46,181 nt of DNA from Lysobacterales bacterium. GTDB lineage: Bacteria; Pseudomonadota; Gammaproteobacteria; Xanthomonadales; Rhodanobacteraceae. The DNA lies in NCBI GenBank assembly GCA_021324945.1, contig JAJPID010000004.1, positions 1 to 46,181 on the forward strand, in the 5' to 3' direction. Of this stretch, positions 18,213-27,814 are shown piece by piece. The notes under the pieces were generated by a model that was not told the DNA's origin, searched no databases, and was given only the letters and a program-made list of their open reading frames with translations. The translations under genes were made by a program, and so were the position numbers. Position 1 is the stretch's first letter, and every line of letters starts with the position of its first letter.

Positions 18213-18409
18213 GGTGATCTCCCTGCGAACTGCGCGATCGTGAAGTGCACACTATACCGCCGTGCTGCGGCTTCACATCATCGCAGAATGGGCTTTGACT
18301 CTTTGCCCCTTGCGTCAAGGGAGCGGAAACCCTGCGCGGCAAGGTTCGGGTTTGTGGAGGAATAAGACCGCTCGACGAATGAGAGCGGAACGCTTGCTTG
18401 GAGTTGTCG

Positions 18410-18607
18410 TCAAGCGGCCAGCGGCATCATCGCGCCGGCGTTTTCGGCACGCGCCTGCTCCAGCAGCAGGCGAGCCTCGACTTCACAGCAGCCGCAGCAG
18501 TTGCCGCAGCCGGTACGCGCCTGCAATTGCTCGAATGACTCCACGCCTGCGTCCGTGGCGCTGCGGATGTCGTGATCGGTGACGGCGTTACAGATGCAGA
18601 CGTACAT
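18410..18607 (-). CDS. bfd: Bacterioferritin-associated ferredoxin
   Basis: 65 residues, as in the family. The ATG at 18607 gives M-Y-V-C-I-C-N-A-V-T-D-H-D-I-R, the Bfd start; an upstream in-frame extension would cover the promoter and is wrong. The [2Fe-2S] cysteines are Cys4, Cys6 and the C-G-N-C pair (Cys34/Cys37), with extra Cys at 38, 40 and 41. Bfd reduces the ferric core so that iron can leave bacterioferritin. It has its own promoter overlapped by a probable Fur box, which fits a need for iron release under starvation. Confidence 0.96.
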   Translation of the reverse strand: MYVCICNAVTDHDIRSATDAGVESFEQLQARTGCGNCCGCCEVEARLLLEQARAENAGAMMPLAA

Positions 18608-18632
18608 GCTGGGCTCTCGGTTCGGCGAACCC

Positions 18633-18661
18633 ATTTCAATGCAAATGCGAATGATTGTCAA
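18633..18661 (-). promoter_or_regulatory. bfd promoter with overlapping Fur box
   Basis: On the minus strand a perfect TTGACA -35 (18656-18661) and TGAAAT -10 (18633-18638) are spaced by 17 bases. The 19-base site at 18641-18659 (gacaatcattcgcatttgc) matches the Fur consensus GATAATGATAATCATTATC at 12 of 19 positions, covers most of the spacer and overlaps the -35. The start codon follows about 25 bases after the -10. Fur repression in iron-rich cells is inferred from this overlap and from known bfd regulation in other gammaproteobacteria. Confidence 0.65.
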
Positions 18662-18679
18662 CTAGATTCGTCGCGGCGT

Positions 18680-20155
18680 TCAGGCACTTCGCCTGTGGGC
18701 CTTCGCCTCGTCCGACCGCACCAGTTCAATCTGCTCGAAATAACCTGGATCTACGCCGGTAACGTATTGACCTGAAAAGCATGAGTCATCGAAGTGCTTC
18801 AGTGATTCGTTACCCTCGGCCACGGCCTCGCGCAAGTCTTCCAAGTCCTGATAGATCAGCCAGTCGGCGCCGATGTACTGGCGAATTTCCTCGACGCTGC
18901 GGCCATGCGCGATCAGTTCGTTGGCCGCCGGCATGTCGATGCCGTACACGTTGGGATAGCGCACCGGAGGCGCGGCCGAGGCGAAATACACCTTGTTGGC
19001 GCCGGCCTCGCGCGCCATCTGGACGATCTGCTTGGACGTGGTGCCGCGTACGATCGAGTCGTCCACCAGCAGCACGTTCTTGCCGCGGAACTCCAGCGGG
19101 ATGGGATTCAACTTGCGCCGCACCGAACGCGCGCGCTCGCCCTGTCCCGGCATGATGAAGGTGCGGCCGATGTAACGGTTCTTGACGAACCCCTCGCGGA
19201 ACGGCACACCGATCGCGGCCGCGAGCGTCGAGCCCGCGGTGCGCGAGGTGTCCGGGATCGGGATCACCGCGTCGATGTCATGGTCGGGCCACTCGCGCAG
19301 GATCTTCGCCGCGAGTTTCTCGCCCATGCGCAGCCGCGCCTTGTACACCGACACGTCCTCGATCATCGAATCCGGACGCGCCAGATAGACGTATTCAAAG
19401 ATGCACGGCGCGTGCACCGCGCCCTCGGCGCAGCGGCGCGAATGGATGTTGCCGTCGAAATCGATGAAGACTGCTTCGCCCGGCGCGATGTCGCGCAGGC
19501 GCTTGAAACCGAGGATGTCGAACGCGACCGATTCCGATGCGACCGCGACCTCCTTGCCGCTCGGCGTCATGCGCTCGCCTAGCACCAGCGGACGAATGCC
19601 GTGCGGATCGCGGAACGCCAGCAGGCCGTAATCGAGAATCAGCGCGATGCAGGCGTAGCCGCCTTTCGCTCGCGCGTGCACGCCCGCCACGGCCTTGAAA
19701 AGATGATCCGGCGTCAACTGGTGGCGCTCCTGGATCTGTAATTCGTGCGCGAGGATATTCAGCAACACCTCCGAATCGGAATCGGTGTTGATGTGACGGC
19801 GATCGTCCTCGAACATCTCGCGCCGCAGTGCCTCGGTGTTGATCAAATTGCCGTTGTGCGCGAAAGCGATGCCGTAGGGCGAATTGACGTAGAACGGCTG
19901 TGCTTCCTCGGAAGATTCCGCCCCGGCGGTGGGATAGCGACAGTGGCCGATACCGGCGTGGCCGCGCAGGTCGCGCATGTCCTGCGCGCTGAACACGTCG
20001 CGCACCAGGCCCGGCCCGCGGTGCAGCCGCAGGCGGCTGCCGTCCACCGTGGCAATGCCCGCGGCGTCCTGTCCGCGATGCTGCAGGACGGTCAGGCCGT
20101 CATACAGCGCGGTCGCGACTTCGGTTCTGCCGACAATACCGATGATGCCGCACAC
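18680..20155 (-). CDS. purF: Amidophosphoribosyltransferase
   Basis: 491 residues. Starts with GTG to give M-C-G-I-I-G-I-V-G, the N-terminal nucleophile class with Cys2 as the glutaminase nucleophile. The phosphoribosyltransferase PRPP motif [10 protein letters not shown] lies in the second half. It makes 5-phosphoribosylamine from PRPP and glutamine, the first step of purine synthesis. It is the last gene of the minus-strand housekeeping block, after cvpA as in other gammaproteobacteria. Confidence 0.97.
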   Translation of the reverse strand: MCGIIGIVGRTEVATALYDGLTVLQHRGQDAAGIATVDGSRLRLHRGPGLVRDVFSAQDMRDLRGHAGIGHCRYPTAGAESSEEAQPFYVNSPYGIAFAHNGNLINTEALRREMFEDDRRHINTDSDSEVLLNILAHELQIQERHQLTPDHLFKAVAGVHARAKGGYACIALILDYGLLAFRDPHGIRPLVLGERMTPSGKEVAVASESVAFDILGFKRLRDIAPGEAVFIDFDGNIHSRRCAEGAVHAPCIFEYVYLARPDSMIEDVSVYKARLRMGEKLAAKILREWPDHDIDAVIPIPDTSRTAGSTLAAAIGVPFREGFVKNRYIGRTFIMPGQGERARSVRRKLNPIPLEFRGKNVLLVDDSIVRGTTSKQIVQMAREAGANKVYFASAAPPVRYPNVYGIDMPAANELIAHGRSVEEIRQYIGADWLIYQDLEDLREAVAEGNESLKHFDDSCFSGQYVTGVDPGYFEQIELVRSDEAKAHRRSA

Positions 20156-20295
20156 GTTGCGATTCTCGCCTCTAGTTGCAAGCAGCCGTCATGGCGCGCT
20201 TTGGTCGGCATCCTGCCTTCTAGGAAGGCGGTTCGACGTGCCACTACGACATGTCGAAAACGCCTCATTTCGACCAGTGACTCTTTACAGCGATC

Positions 20296-20928
20296 CTATT
20301 GTCCCACACCGCCCTCTTCGTGATGATGATCGCGTTTCGCTTCGCTTGCACTCGAAGACGATGCGGGCAACACGTTGCCGGGCAATTCCAGTCGCGGCAC
20401 GGATATGGGGACGTGGGGCAATTCCGGCAAGGCCTTGGCGCCCGTCTGCACGTATTGCGCCGCGTCTTCCGGCAGGTGCTGCGACAGCCAGCCCGTACCC
20501 TGCGCGAACACCGGCAGCAATTGCGAACCACGCCACCATAGCTCGTGCGGCGCCGGCGTGAAGCTCAGCGCCCATACGCCAACCAGTACCAGCAATGCGC
20601 CGCGCACGAAGCCAAACAACAACCCGAGCAGGCGATCCCCTCCTGACATGCCAGCGCCGCGGATCAATTTCCGCAATAGCCAGCCGACCAACGACCCCGC
20701 CGCGATCACCGCCAGGAAGCACGTCAGGTAACCCGCCACGATGCGCGCGGCCGGCTGATGCAACCATTGGCCGTACCACATCGCGACTTCATCGCCTAAC
20801 ATCCACGCGACCCAGAACGCCGCGATCCAGCACGTCAAGGAAAGCACTTCCGCGACGAATCCGCGCATCAGCCCGAACAACACGGAGATCGCGAGGACGG
20901 CAAGAATGACGATGTCGGCAGGGTTCAT
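20296..20928 (-). CDS. cvpA: CvpA family membrane protein
   Basis: 210 residues from the ATG at 20928, chosen because it gives the family start M-N-P-A-D-I-V-I-L. Four hydrophobic helices are visible in the first 160 residues, including the F-G-L-M-R-G-F motif after the first helix and the G-L-L-F-G-F-V-R-G motif typical of CvpA. The tail is Ser- and His-rich. CvpA is needed for colicin V production in E. coli and for envelope stress resistance; its biochemical activity is unknown. It lies just upstream of purF as usual. Confidence 0.92.
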   Translation of the reverse strand: MNPADIVILAVLAISVLFGLMRGFVAEVLSLTCWIAAFWVAWMLGDEVAMWYGQWLHQPAARIVAGYLTCFLAVIAAGSLVGWLLRKLIRGAGMSGGDRLLGLLFGFVRGALLVLVGVWALSFTPAPHELWWRGSQLLPVFAQGTGWLSQHLPEDAAQYVQTGAKALPELPHVPISVPRLELPGNVLPASSSSASEAKRDHHHEEGGVGQ

Positions 20929-21034
20929 TTTGGGCAAGCTATCGCGCCCGGCATGCCGCGCGCCGGCAACACGCATCCTGTCTTCTCACTACGCTTTCCT
21001 GGGCACTTGTCGACCAAGTGAGTGCCGGGCATCG

Positions 21035-21982
21035 TCATGACTGCGTAACTATGATCCCGGTCATCTTCATCTTCACCGCGATCTGCGCTTTCAATTCTTC
21101 CGCGCGCGCGCGTTGATTCACCGGGCCGGCGCGCACGCGATAGAGCTTGCCGTTGCCATTTGGCGCGCTGTCCACGTAACCATCAAAGCCCAGCTCGCGC
21201 AGACGGTCGCGCAACTTGTTCGCATCCGCTTCATTGCCGAACGCGCCGAGCTGCACGGCCCATCCGCCGGCCTTGTCGGCGGGAACCGCGTTCGCCGGTG
21301 CATCGCTGGTTTGATTTCCGACATTCGCCATCAGCGCGGCCGGAACTTTCGGTAGTGCGCTCTTCAGCTTCAAGCGCGCGGCTTCGGCCGCAGCGCGGTC
21401 GGCAAATGGCCCGACCACCACACGTGTCGCGGGCTTGCCGTTATAAACGGTGCTCTCGCCGTGTGCGGAATATCCCTGCTTGGTCACCGCTGCGATCAGC
21501 TTCTCGGCGTTGGCGTGTTCGCCGTAGATGCCGAGGTTCAATGCGTACGACCCGTTCGCTGCGGTCCCTGGCGCATCCGGAGCTGCCGGCACAGCGGCCG
21601 TGGGCATCGTCGGCGGCGGCGTCACTTTCGCGATTTGAAGCGGTGCGCTCTGCTGTGTCGGCTTCGCGGTGGCACTCGCCGCCGGCGCAGGCTGCGAGGG
21701 TGCCACGGCTACGTCCAGCGGCGATGACGCGGGCTTGCCCGCATCCGCATTCACCGTCGTCACGCGATCGGGATCATTGGCGTTCGCGCTGGCGCTGTCC
21801 GGGCCGACGCTCAATGTTTTCGTCTGCAACTGCGCATCCGGCTGATCCGGAATTTTCAGGCTGACGGTTTGATCGCCGGTAACCTTGTGCGTCGTGCTGG
21901 AAAAAAACATTGGCACGAAGATGATCGCGAGCGCAACGAGCACGGCTGCGCCCAGCAGACGGGTTTTCAGGGCGGGTTCCAT
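21035..21982 (-). CDS. SPOR-domain cell-division protein (DedD-like, two SPOR domains)
   Basis: 315 residues. A short N terminus is followed by one membrane segment (about 8-27), a Pro/Ala/Thr-rich linker, and two SPOR-like domains: one around residues 145-210 (Y-A-L-N-L-G-I-Y-G-E ... V-V-V-G-P-F-A-D) and one around 238-313 (W-A-V-Q-L-G-A-F-G-N-E ... Y-R-V-R-A-G-P-V). SPOR domains bind denuded septal peptidoglycan. Position between folC and cvpA matches dedD of E. coli, which has one SPOR domain, so this is a likely functional equivalent with a duplicated binding module. Confidence 0.88.
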   Translation of the reverse strand: MEPALKTRLLGAAVLVALAIIFVPMFFSSTTHKVTGDQTVSLKIPDQPDAQLQTKTLSVGPDSASANANDPDRVTTVNADAGKPASSPLDVAVAPSQPAPAASATAKPTQQSAPLQIAKVTPPPTMPTAAVPAAPDAPGTAANGSYALNLGIYGEHANAEKLIAAVTKQGYSAHGESTVYNGKPATRVVVGPFADRAAAEAARLKLKSALPKVPAALMANVGNQTSDAPANAVPADKAGGWAVQLGAFGNEADANKLRDRLRELGFDGYVDSAPNGNGKLYRVRAGPVNQRARAEELKAQIAVKMKMTGIIVTQS

Positions 21983-22042
21983 TGATGTGATCCCAGGCGA
22001 GCGGCGGCGCGTCCGATTATACCGACGTGTTATCGCCGCGCG

Positions 22043-23338
22043 TCATGCATGCACATCGCAGGCACGCATTACCGCCGCGACTACGAAGAATGATCCGAAC
22101 ACGAGAATGCGATCGTTACTCCCTGCGTCACTGCGCGCAGTTCGCAATGCCGCGCCGACATCACGATGTTCGCTGATGTCGGCATCGGGCATGAGATCGC
22201 GTACACGGCGCGCCAGTTCCTCGACCGGCAAGCCGCGCGGTGATTCGCTCTCCAGTCCGGCCAGATGCCATTGTGCAATGCGCGAATGCAGTGCGCGCAG
22301 GATGCCTGCGACATCCTTGTCAGAGAGTGCACCGAAGACGGCGAGATTTTTTCCAGCGACCCGATTCGTATCCAGCCACCGCGCGAGTTCGCGTGCGGCC
22401 TGTGGGTTGTGTGCCACGTCCACGATCACCTGCGGCAAACAGGCAATCTGCTGCAAGCGGCCGGCGACTCGCGCTACGCGCACGCCATGCGCAATCGCCT
22501 CCGGATGCCAGCAGAGCGATTCGCGCAGCGCATGCAACGCAGCAATCGCCGCGGCGGCATTGGCGATCTGCGCAGGCGCGCTCAGCACGGGCATGGGCAA
22601 ATGCAATTGCGTGCCGCCGCTGCGCCAGGTCCAGCCATCGTTTTCGACCTGTGCCGCGTAATCACGGCCATGTCGCATTAAGCGTGCGCCGATGCGCAGT
22701 GCGTTTTCGATCAAGCTGTGTGGCGGATCGCTTTCACCGATGATTGCGGGTTTGCCGGCGCGGAAGATGCCAGCTTTTTCGCGCCCGATACTTTCGCGAT
22801 CGTTGCCCAGCCATTCCATGTGATCCAGATCGACCGTCGTCACGATCGCCGCATCGGCATCGATGAGGTTCACCGCATCCAGCCGTCCGCCCAAGCCCAC
22901 TTCCAGCAACGCGACATCCAGATTCGCGCGCGAGAAGATGTCGAATGCGGCCAGCGTGCCGAATTCGAAATAAGTGAGCGGAATGGCATCCACACGATCG
23001 GCGCCGCGCGCGGTCTCGATGCGCTCGAAAGCGGCAATCAGCGCTTCGTCCGCCGCTTCCTCGTCGTTGATCCGCACGCGTTCGTTGTAACGCAGGATGT
23101 GAGGCGAGGTGTACGCGCCCACATGCATGCCACCGGCGCGCAGCATCGCTTGCAGGAACGCGACCGTCGAGCCCTTGCCGTTGGTGCCGCCGACCGTGAT
23201 CACCGTGCGCGCGATCCGCGGCGCACCCATTCGCCGCCACACCTCGCGCACACGGTCCAACCCGAGATCGATCCCGCGCGCGTGCACGCGCTGCTGATAA
23301 TCCAGCCAATCGACCAACATCGAGAAGGTGGGCGGCAT
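22043..23338 (-). CDS. folC: Folylpolyglutamate synthase / dihydrofolate synthase
   Basis: 431 residues from the ATG at 23338, where the frame first resembles the family (F-S-M-L-V-D-W-L-D-Y). The ATP site T-V-G-G-T-N-G-K-G-S-T, the Y-T-S-P-H-I segment, the E-V-G-L-G-G-R-L-D-A motif and the C-terminal D-V-A-H-N-P motif are all present. It adds glutamate to dihydropteroate and folates. It belongs to the accD-folC-(SPOR)-cvpA-purF order, but here about 480 bases with a decayed foreign gene separate it from accD. Confidence 0.96.
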   Translation of the reverse strand: MPPTFSMLVDWLDYQQRVHARGIDLGLDRVREVWRRMGAPRIARTVITVGGTNGKGSTVAFLQAMLRAGGMHVGAYTSPHILRYNERVRINDEEAADEALIAAFERIETARGADRVDAIPLTYFEFGTLAAFDIFSRANLDVALLEVGLGGRLDAVNLIDADAAIVTTVDLDHMEWLGNDRESIGREKAGIFRAGKPAIIGESDPPHSLIENALRIGARLMRHGRDYAAQVENDGWTWRSGGTQLHLPMPVLSAPAQIANAAAAIAALHALRESLCWHPEAIAHGVRVARVAGRLQQIACLPQVIVDVAHNPQAARELARWLDTNRVAGKNLAVFGALSDKDVAGILRALHSRIAQWHLAGLESESPRGLPVEELARRVRDLMPDADISEHRDVGAALRTARSDAGSNDRILVFGSFFVVAAVMRACDVHA

Positions 23339-23552
23339 TGCTGCAAAGGCTCCGGGGGCGCGCAGTTTCGCAGAGATTTCGTATCCTTGCGGTATCGGAG
23401 ATTCGCGGGCGCCGCAAGCGTCATCGCGCATGCAGACACCGCGCCGACTGCAGGCTGTGCAAGCCATGGGAAACAAACGGCGTGCACACCGAATCGCTCG
23501 CCGGCGAGAAGATCAGCGACCATCGCCGCCGCTTGAGCGGAGACTTGCTTCG

Positions 23553-23746
23553 ATGCCGCTGAGCTGGAACGAAAATCACGCGTTGCTTTTTTCGCGCGAA
23601 TGAGTGGATGAGGCACCGGAAGGTGCCGAAGCTCAACCCTTCCTCAACGACTTTTCGACATGTTCCGCGTCAGCGCCGCCCGTCGCGTCAATTTCGAAAA
23701 GAAGGTCAAGAAGATCAGCAGCAGAATGCGCTACATCAACCTTTGA
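23553..23746 (+). pseudogene. Remnant of an MmeI-type DNA methyltransferase gene (N-terminal part)
   Basis: On the plus strand a frame starts M-P-L-S-W-N-E and runs to S-R-E, then TGA at 23601-23603 where the family has Trp, then continues in the same frame with V-D-E-A-P-E-G-A-E-A-Q-P-F-L-N-D-F. A frameshift near 23657-23660 moves the match to D-M-F-R-V-S-A-A-R-R-V ... F-E-K-K-V-K-K ... Y-I-N-L, ending at TGA 23744-23746. This is the N-terminal opening of large class I SAM-dependent DNA methyltransferases of the MmeI type ('ND-F-F-x-V-F-G-x-S-R-R-R-V-A-S-F-E ... K-K ... G-Y-I-D-L'). Only about 65 codons survive. The 476-base gap (23339-23814) holds nothing else I can name. Confidence 0.65.
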
Positions 23747-23814
23747 CTCGGTCGGAGCAAACGCAAAAGACACTCAATTCCCGCTTGTGCGGGATAACCA
23801 GCGAACATCAGCTC

Positions 23815-24699
23815 TCAAGCCGCTTTCGGCTGCTTCATCAGGATCGCCAGCAAGTCGGCGACGGTGTCGCGCATCTGGCGGCGGTCGACGATCATGTCCA
23901 GCGCGCCGTGTTCGAGCAGGAATTCGGAACGCTGGAAACCTTCCGGCAGGGTTTCGCGTACGGTCTGTTCGATCACGCGCGGCCCGGCGAAGCCGATCAG
24001 CGCTTTCGGTTCGCCAATGTTGATGTCGCCCAGCAAGCCGAGGCTGGCCGATACGCCGCCGGTGGTGGGATTGGTCAGCACGCTGACGTAGGGGAAACCC
24101 CCTTCACGCAGGCGCGCCAGCGCGGCGGAGGTCTTGGCCATCTGCATCAAAGAGAGCAGGCCTTCCTGCATGCGCGCGCCGCCGGTGGCGGAAAAACACA
24201 CCAGCGGCACCTTTTCGGCCAGCGCGAGTTCCGCCGCACGCGTGAACTTCTCCCCCACCACCGAGCCCATCGAGCCGCCCATGAATGCGAACTCGAACGC
24301 GCACGCGGCGAGCGGTATGGACTTCAACGTGCCGCGCACTGAAATCAGCGCGTCCTTCTCCCCGCTAGCCTTCTGCGCAGCGGCGATGCGGTCCCGGTAT
24401 TTCTTCGAGTCCTTGAACTTCAGCGCATCAACCGGCTGCATATTCTCGTCGAGTTCGGTGACGCTGTTCTCATCGAGAAACGAAGCCAGGCGCGCGCGCG
24501 CGCCGATCGCGTGATGATGGCCGCATTTGGGGCACACCATCAGGTTGCGCTCCAGCTCGGGCTTGTACAGCACCGCGCCGCAGCCCACGCATTTTTCCCA
24601 CACGCCTTCCGGTACCTTGCCCTTGCCGCCGGCATTGCCTTTGCCCCCGGAGTTCTCGGTGCGGATGCGCGGGGTCATCAGTTTCTGCAACCAGGTCAT
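23815..24699 (-). CDS. accD: Acetyl-CoA carboxylase carboxyltransferase beta subunit
   Basis: 294 residues. The N-terminal C4 zinc finger is intact: Cys37/Cys40 (C-V-G-C) and Cys56/Cys59 (C-P-K-C). It is preceded by a Gly/Lys-rich stretch ([12 protein letters not shown]) that is longer than in E. coli. The crotonase-fold core follows with [11 protein letters not shown] and the G-G-A-R-M-Q-E-G motif. With AccA it transfers the carboxyl group from biotin to acetyl-CoA to start fatty acid synthesis. It lies 84 bases after trpA. Confidence 0.97.
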   Translation of the reverse strand: MTWLQKLMTPRIRTENSGGKGNAGGKGKVPEGVWEKCVGCGAVLYKPELERNLMVCPKCGHHHAIGARARLASFLDENSVTELDENMQPVDALKFKDSKKYRDRIAAAQKASGEKDALISVRGTLKSIPLAACAFEFAFMGGSMGSVVGEKFTRAAELALAEKVPLVCFSATGGARMQEGLLSLMQMAKTSAALARLREGGFPYVSVLTNPTTGGVSASLGLLGDINIGEPKALIGFAGPRVIEQTVRETLPEGFQRSEFLLEHGALDMIVDRRQMRDTVADLLAILMKQPKAA

Positions 24700-24783
24700 G
24701 GGCAGGAATAGAATGAAAGGAGATCAAAGGATACCGCAGCAGCGTGCGCTGCGTGCAGGTCCTTTCGCTGTATGGAGTACGCG

Positions 24784-25578
24784 CTACAGAACGGCGCGAA
24801 TCGGCGCGAGAAATTCGCGGGCGCGGCGGCATGCCTCATCCGCACTCGCGCTACCTTCCAAATGCGACACCAGCGCCGACCCGATCACCACCGCATCGGC
24901 GAACGCACCGACGCGGTGTGCGCCGGCTGCATCCCTAATGCCGAAGCCCACTGCAACCGGCGTCTCGCACAATTTCTTCAATGCCTGCACGCGTGTTTCG
25001 ACCTCATCGACCCGCAAGCGCGCCGCGCCGGTGATGCCGGCGAAGGAAACGTAATACAAATAACCTTCCGCTGCTGTGGCGATCTGCTGCAGCCGCGGAT
25101 CCGAGGTGGTCGGCGCGGCCAACAGGATGCATTGCAAACCAGCATTGCGCAGCGGTTTTAACGAGGCGTCTTCCTCGATCGGACAATCCACAATCAGCAC
25201 GCCGTCCACGCCGGCTTTGCTCGCTTCGCGTGCGAATTTTTCCAGCCCGAAAATTTCGATCGGATTGAGATAGCCCATCAATACGACCGGCGTGCGCGTA
25301 TCGCGCTGACGGAAATCGCACACCCACTGCAAAACCTGCTCGGTGCCGATCCCTTTTGCCAAGGCGCGCTCGCTGGCGTGCTGAATCACAGGGCCATCCG
25401 CCATCGGATCGGAAAACGGCACACCCAGCTCGATCGCGTCCGCGCCGGCTTCGACGAGCGCGTGCATCACTGCGACCGTGGCTGACGGCAACGGATCGCC
25501 GGCGGTGACGAAAGGGATCAGCGCGGTGCGTTTTTTAGCACGCAAGGCCGCGAAGCATTTTTCGATACGCTGGCTCAC
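24784..25578 (-). CDS. trpA: Tryptophan synthase alpha subunit
   Basis: 264 residues from the GTG at 25578, which overlaps the trpB stop (GTGA). The catalytic residues are Glu50 ([11 protein letters not shown]) and Asp61 (M-A-D-G-P), one number above E. coli Glu49/Asp60. The phosphate-binding glycine segments (G-F-G-I-R near the end) are present. It cleaves indole-3-glycerol phosphate to indole, which passes through a tunnel to TrpB. Translation is coupled to trpB, which suits the alpha2-beta2 complex. Confidence 0.97.
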   Translation of the reverse strand: MSQRIEKCFAALRAKKRTALIPFVTAGDPLPSATVAVMHALVEAGADAIELGVPFSDPMADGPVIQHASERALAKGIGTEQVLQWVCDFRQRDTRTPVVLMGYLNPIEIFGLEKFAREASKAGVDGVLIVDCPIEEDASLKPLRNAGLQCILLAAPTTSDPRLQQIATAAEGYLYYVSFAGITGAARLRVDEVETRVQALKKLCETPVAVGFGIRDAAGAHRVGAFADAVVIGSALVSHLEGSASADEACRRAREFLAPIRAVL

Positions 25579-26783
25579 AATTCGATGCTCTCGCGCGCCG
25601 CTATCGTGTGCACATCCTTGTCGCCGCGGCCCGACAGGTTGCACAGGATCAATTTGTCCTTCGGCAATCCACGCGCCACTTTGATCGCCTGCGCGACGGC
25701 GTGGCTGGATTCCAGCGCGGCGAGGATGCCTTCGGTTTTCGCCAGCAGATGGAATGCTTTCAGCGCCTCGTCATCGGTGACGCCGACGTATTCCGCGCGG
25801 CCGCTGTCTTTCAGGAACGCGTGTTCGGGGCCGACCCCGGGATAATCCAGGCCAGCCGACACCGAATGCGTCTCGGTGATCTGACCGTTGTCGTCGCACA
25901 ACACGTAGGTGCGATTGCCGTGCAACACACCGGGACGGCCCGCTGCAAGCGACGCCGCGTGGTGTCCGCTGGCCAGGCCTTCGCCCGCCGCTTCGGCGCC
26001 GACCATGCGGACGTTCTGGTCATTCAGGAAGGCGTGGAACAGGCCAATCGCGTTGGAACCGCCGCCGACGCATGCGGTAATCACATCCGGCAAACGGCCG
26101 TACTCTTCCAGCATCTGCGCGCGCGCTTCGCGGCCGACCACGGCGTTGAAATCGCGCACCATCATCGGATACGGATGCGGCCCCGCCACCGTACCGATGA
26201 TGTAGAAGGTGTCGTGCACGTTGGTGACCCAGTCGCGCAGCGCTTCGTTCAGGGCATCCTTCAACGTCTTCGAACCCGAAGTTACCGGCACCACTTCGGC
26301 GCCCAGCAGTTTCATGCGGTAGACATTGATCTTCTGTCGCTCGATATCGACCTCGCCCATGTAGACGACGCACCGCATGCCAAAACGCGCGCACACCGTG
26401 GCCGTGGCAACGCCGTGCTGGCCCGCGCCGGTTTCGGCGATGATGCGGCGCTTGCCCATCGCGCGAGCGACTAGCGCCTGCCCGACCGTGTTGTTGATCT
26501 TGTGCGCGCCGGTGTGATTCAAATCCTCGCGCTTCAGCAGGATCTGCGCGCCGCCGACGTGCTGCGACAAGCGCTGCGCGTGATAGATCGGCGACGGCCG
26601 GCCGACGTAATGCTTCAGGTCATGCTCGAACTCGGCGGTGAACACCGGATCGTTGCGCAATCTGACGTACGCCGCGGTCAACTCCTGCAGCGGCGCGATC
26701 AAGGTCTCGGCCACGAACACGCCGCCGTAATCGCCGAAGCGGCCGTGCTCGTCGGGAAACGCGTGATAGTCGATCTGTTTCAT
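25575..26783 (-). CDS. trpB: Tryptophan synthase beta subunit
   Basis: 402 residues from the ATG at 26783; the frame is open upstream only into the cupin gene. The opening [14 protein letters not shown] and the PLP lysine in [10 protein letters not shown] (Lys95) are typical, as is the C-V-G-G-G-S-N-A phosphate loop. It condenses indole with serine. It starts five bases after the stop of the JmjC-like gene and has no clear ribosome site of its own, so its translation probably depends on that upstream gene. Confidence 0.97.
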   Translation of the reverse strand: MKQIDYHAFPDEHGRFGDYGGVFVAETLIAPLQELTAAYVRLRNDPVFTAEFEHDLKHYVGRPSPIYHAQRLSQHVGGAQILLKREDLNHTGAHKINNTVGQALVARAMGKRRIIAETGAGQHGVATATVCARFGMRCVVYMGEVDIERQKINVYRMKLLGAEVVPVTSGSKTLKDALNEALRDWVTNVHDTFYIIGTVAGPHPYPMMVRDFNAVVGREARAQMLEEYGRLPDVITACVGGGSNAIGLFHAFLNDQNVRMVGAEAAGEGLASGHHAASLAAGRPGVLHGNRTYVLCDDNGQITETHSVSAGLDYPGVGPEHAFLKDSGRAEYVGVTDDEALKAFHLLAKTEGILAALESSHAVAQAIKVARGLPKDKLILCNLSGRGDKDVHTIAARESIEL

Positions 26784-26788
26784 CGGGA

Positions 26789-27814
26789 TTAAAGATTTTG
26801 CCGGGCGCGCTGTTTCAATTCTTCCACGAGTTCTGCCGTGAACGGGCCGAGCACGCCGCGACGCGATTCGGGAATATGAGCGGCGGGATTTTCGTCGCCA
26901 AAGACGTAGTAATCGAGCAGATTGCGCCATGCGGCGCGCTCCGCCGGCGGCAACGCCCTGAAAGCGAGCAGGCAATGGAACAGCGCCGCGCGCGCGTGAC
27001 CTGTGTGATAACCCGGCACGCCGACCGCATTCCACCAGTAGTTCACCAGCGCGTTCAACTGCTCACGCGATTCGACGTGATGCCACCACAGCGGCGGGAT
27101 GTAGATCGCATCGCCTTCATGCAGTTCGGCCACTTGCGCAGTAGCCAGCGCGAGCTTCAATCGCGGATAACGCGGATCGTCTGGCCGGTCCAGCCGTGCC
27201 AGGCTGATCGCCGCGCCGGTGGGCGCGAAATCCAGCGGCCCGACATACAGGTTCGGCAGTTGATCGGGCGGAAACAAAGTAAAGCGACGCGTGCCGCACA
27301 CCACGCAGGCGATGTTGTGCTGCGAATCGAAATGCGTGGGCGTGATCGTGCGGTTACCCATCCACAAACGCGGCTCGATTCGCGGATCGAGGAACGGCAA
27401 CGTGTGATCCGTCAGCAAACCAGGCAGACACTCGCGCAGCGGCACGCTCTGTATTACCAAGCCCGGCGCGTGCTCGCGCTGGCTGTATTTCGCCAGACGT
27501 GCCAGGCCCCACGTCACCGGCACCTTGAAATGCTGGTAATTGAAATCGGAAAGATCGGATGTGTAGCCGATGATGCCATCGACCTCCGGCGCGAGCATCA
27601 GAGTCGTGACGTCGACGCCGCTGTCGAGTTGCGCCAGCCGCTGCGCGAACGCAGTATCCGATTGCAGCGAAAGTTGCACGATCGGCCAGTCGCGCACCAG
27701 GCCGCGGATCACTAGCGGCTTGCCGCGTGCGAGTGCGGCATCGAGATCGAACGCGCGCGGGTCGCATTCCTCAATGGGTTTGAATTGCGATGCAGATACG
27801 GCTGCGGTGTTCAT
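26789..27814 (-). CDS. JmjC/cupin_8 oxygenase resembling factor-inhibiting HIF, in the trp operon
   Basis: 341 residues from the ATG at 27814, which overlaps the trpF stop (ATGA). The Fe(II) facial triad is visible: His161 and Asp163 in T-P-T-H-F-D, and the distal His245 in [13 protein letters not shown]. The L-F-P-P-D-Q segment also matches human FIH (factor-inhibiting HIF). At the FIH position for the 2-oxoglutarate-binding Lys214 this protein has Arg176. The family hydroxylates protein or small-molecule substrates with O2 and 2-oxoglutarate in the cytoplasm. It lies between trpF and trpB with a 4-base overlap on one side and a 5-base gap on the other, so it is a full member of the trp operon. 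Substrate unknown. Confidence 0.88.
   Translation of the reverse strand: MNTAAVSASQFKPIEECDPRAFDLDAALARGKPLVIRGLVRDWPIVQLSLQSDTAFAQRLAQLDSGVDVTTLMLAPEVDGIIGYTSDLSDFNYQHFKVPVTWGLARLAKYSQREHAPGLVIQSVPLRECLPGLLTDHTLPFLDPRIEPRLWMGNRTITPTHFDSQHNIACVVCGTRRFTLFPPDQLPNLYVGPLDFAPTGAAISLARLDRPDDPRYPRLKLALATAQVAELHEGDAIYIPPLWWHHVESREQLNALVNYWWNAVGVPGYHTGHARAALFHCLLAFRALPPAERAAWRNLLDYYVFGDENPAAHIPESRRGVLGPFTAELVEELKQRARQNL

Noticed and set aside
18368-18388. 6-bp stem behind bfd as a terminator
   Set aside because: Short stem, nine-base loop and no proper T tract.
23779-23794. 6-bp stem behind accD as a terminator
   Set aside because: The T-rich part begins only after about ten other bases; too weak to call.
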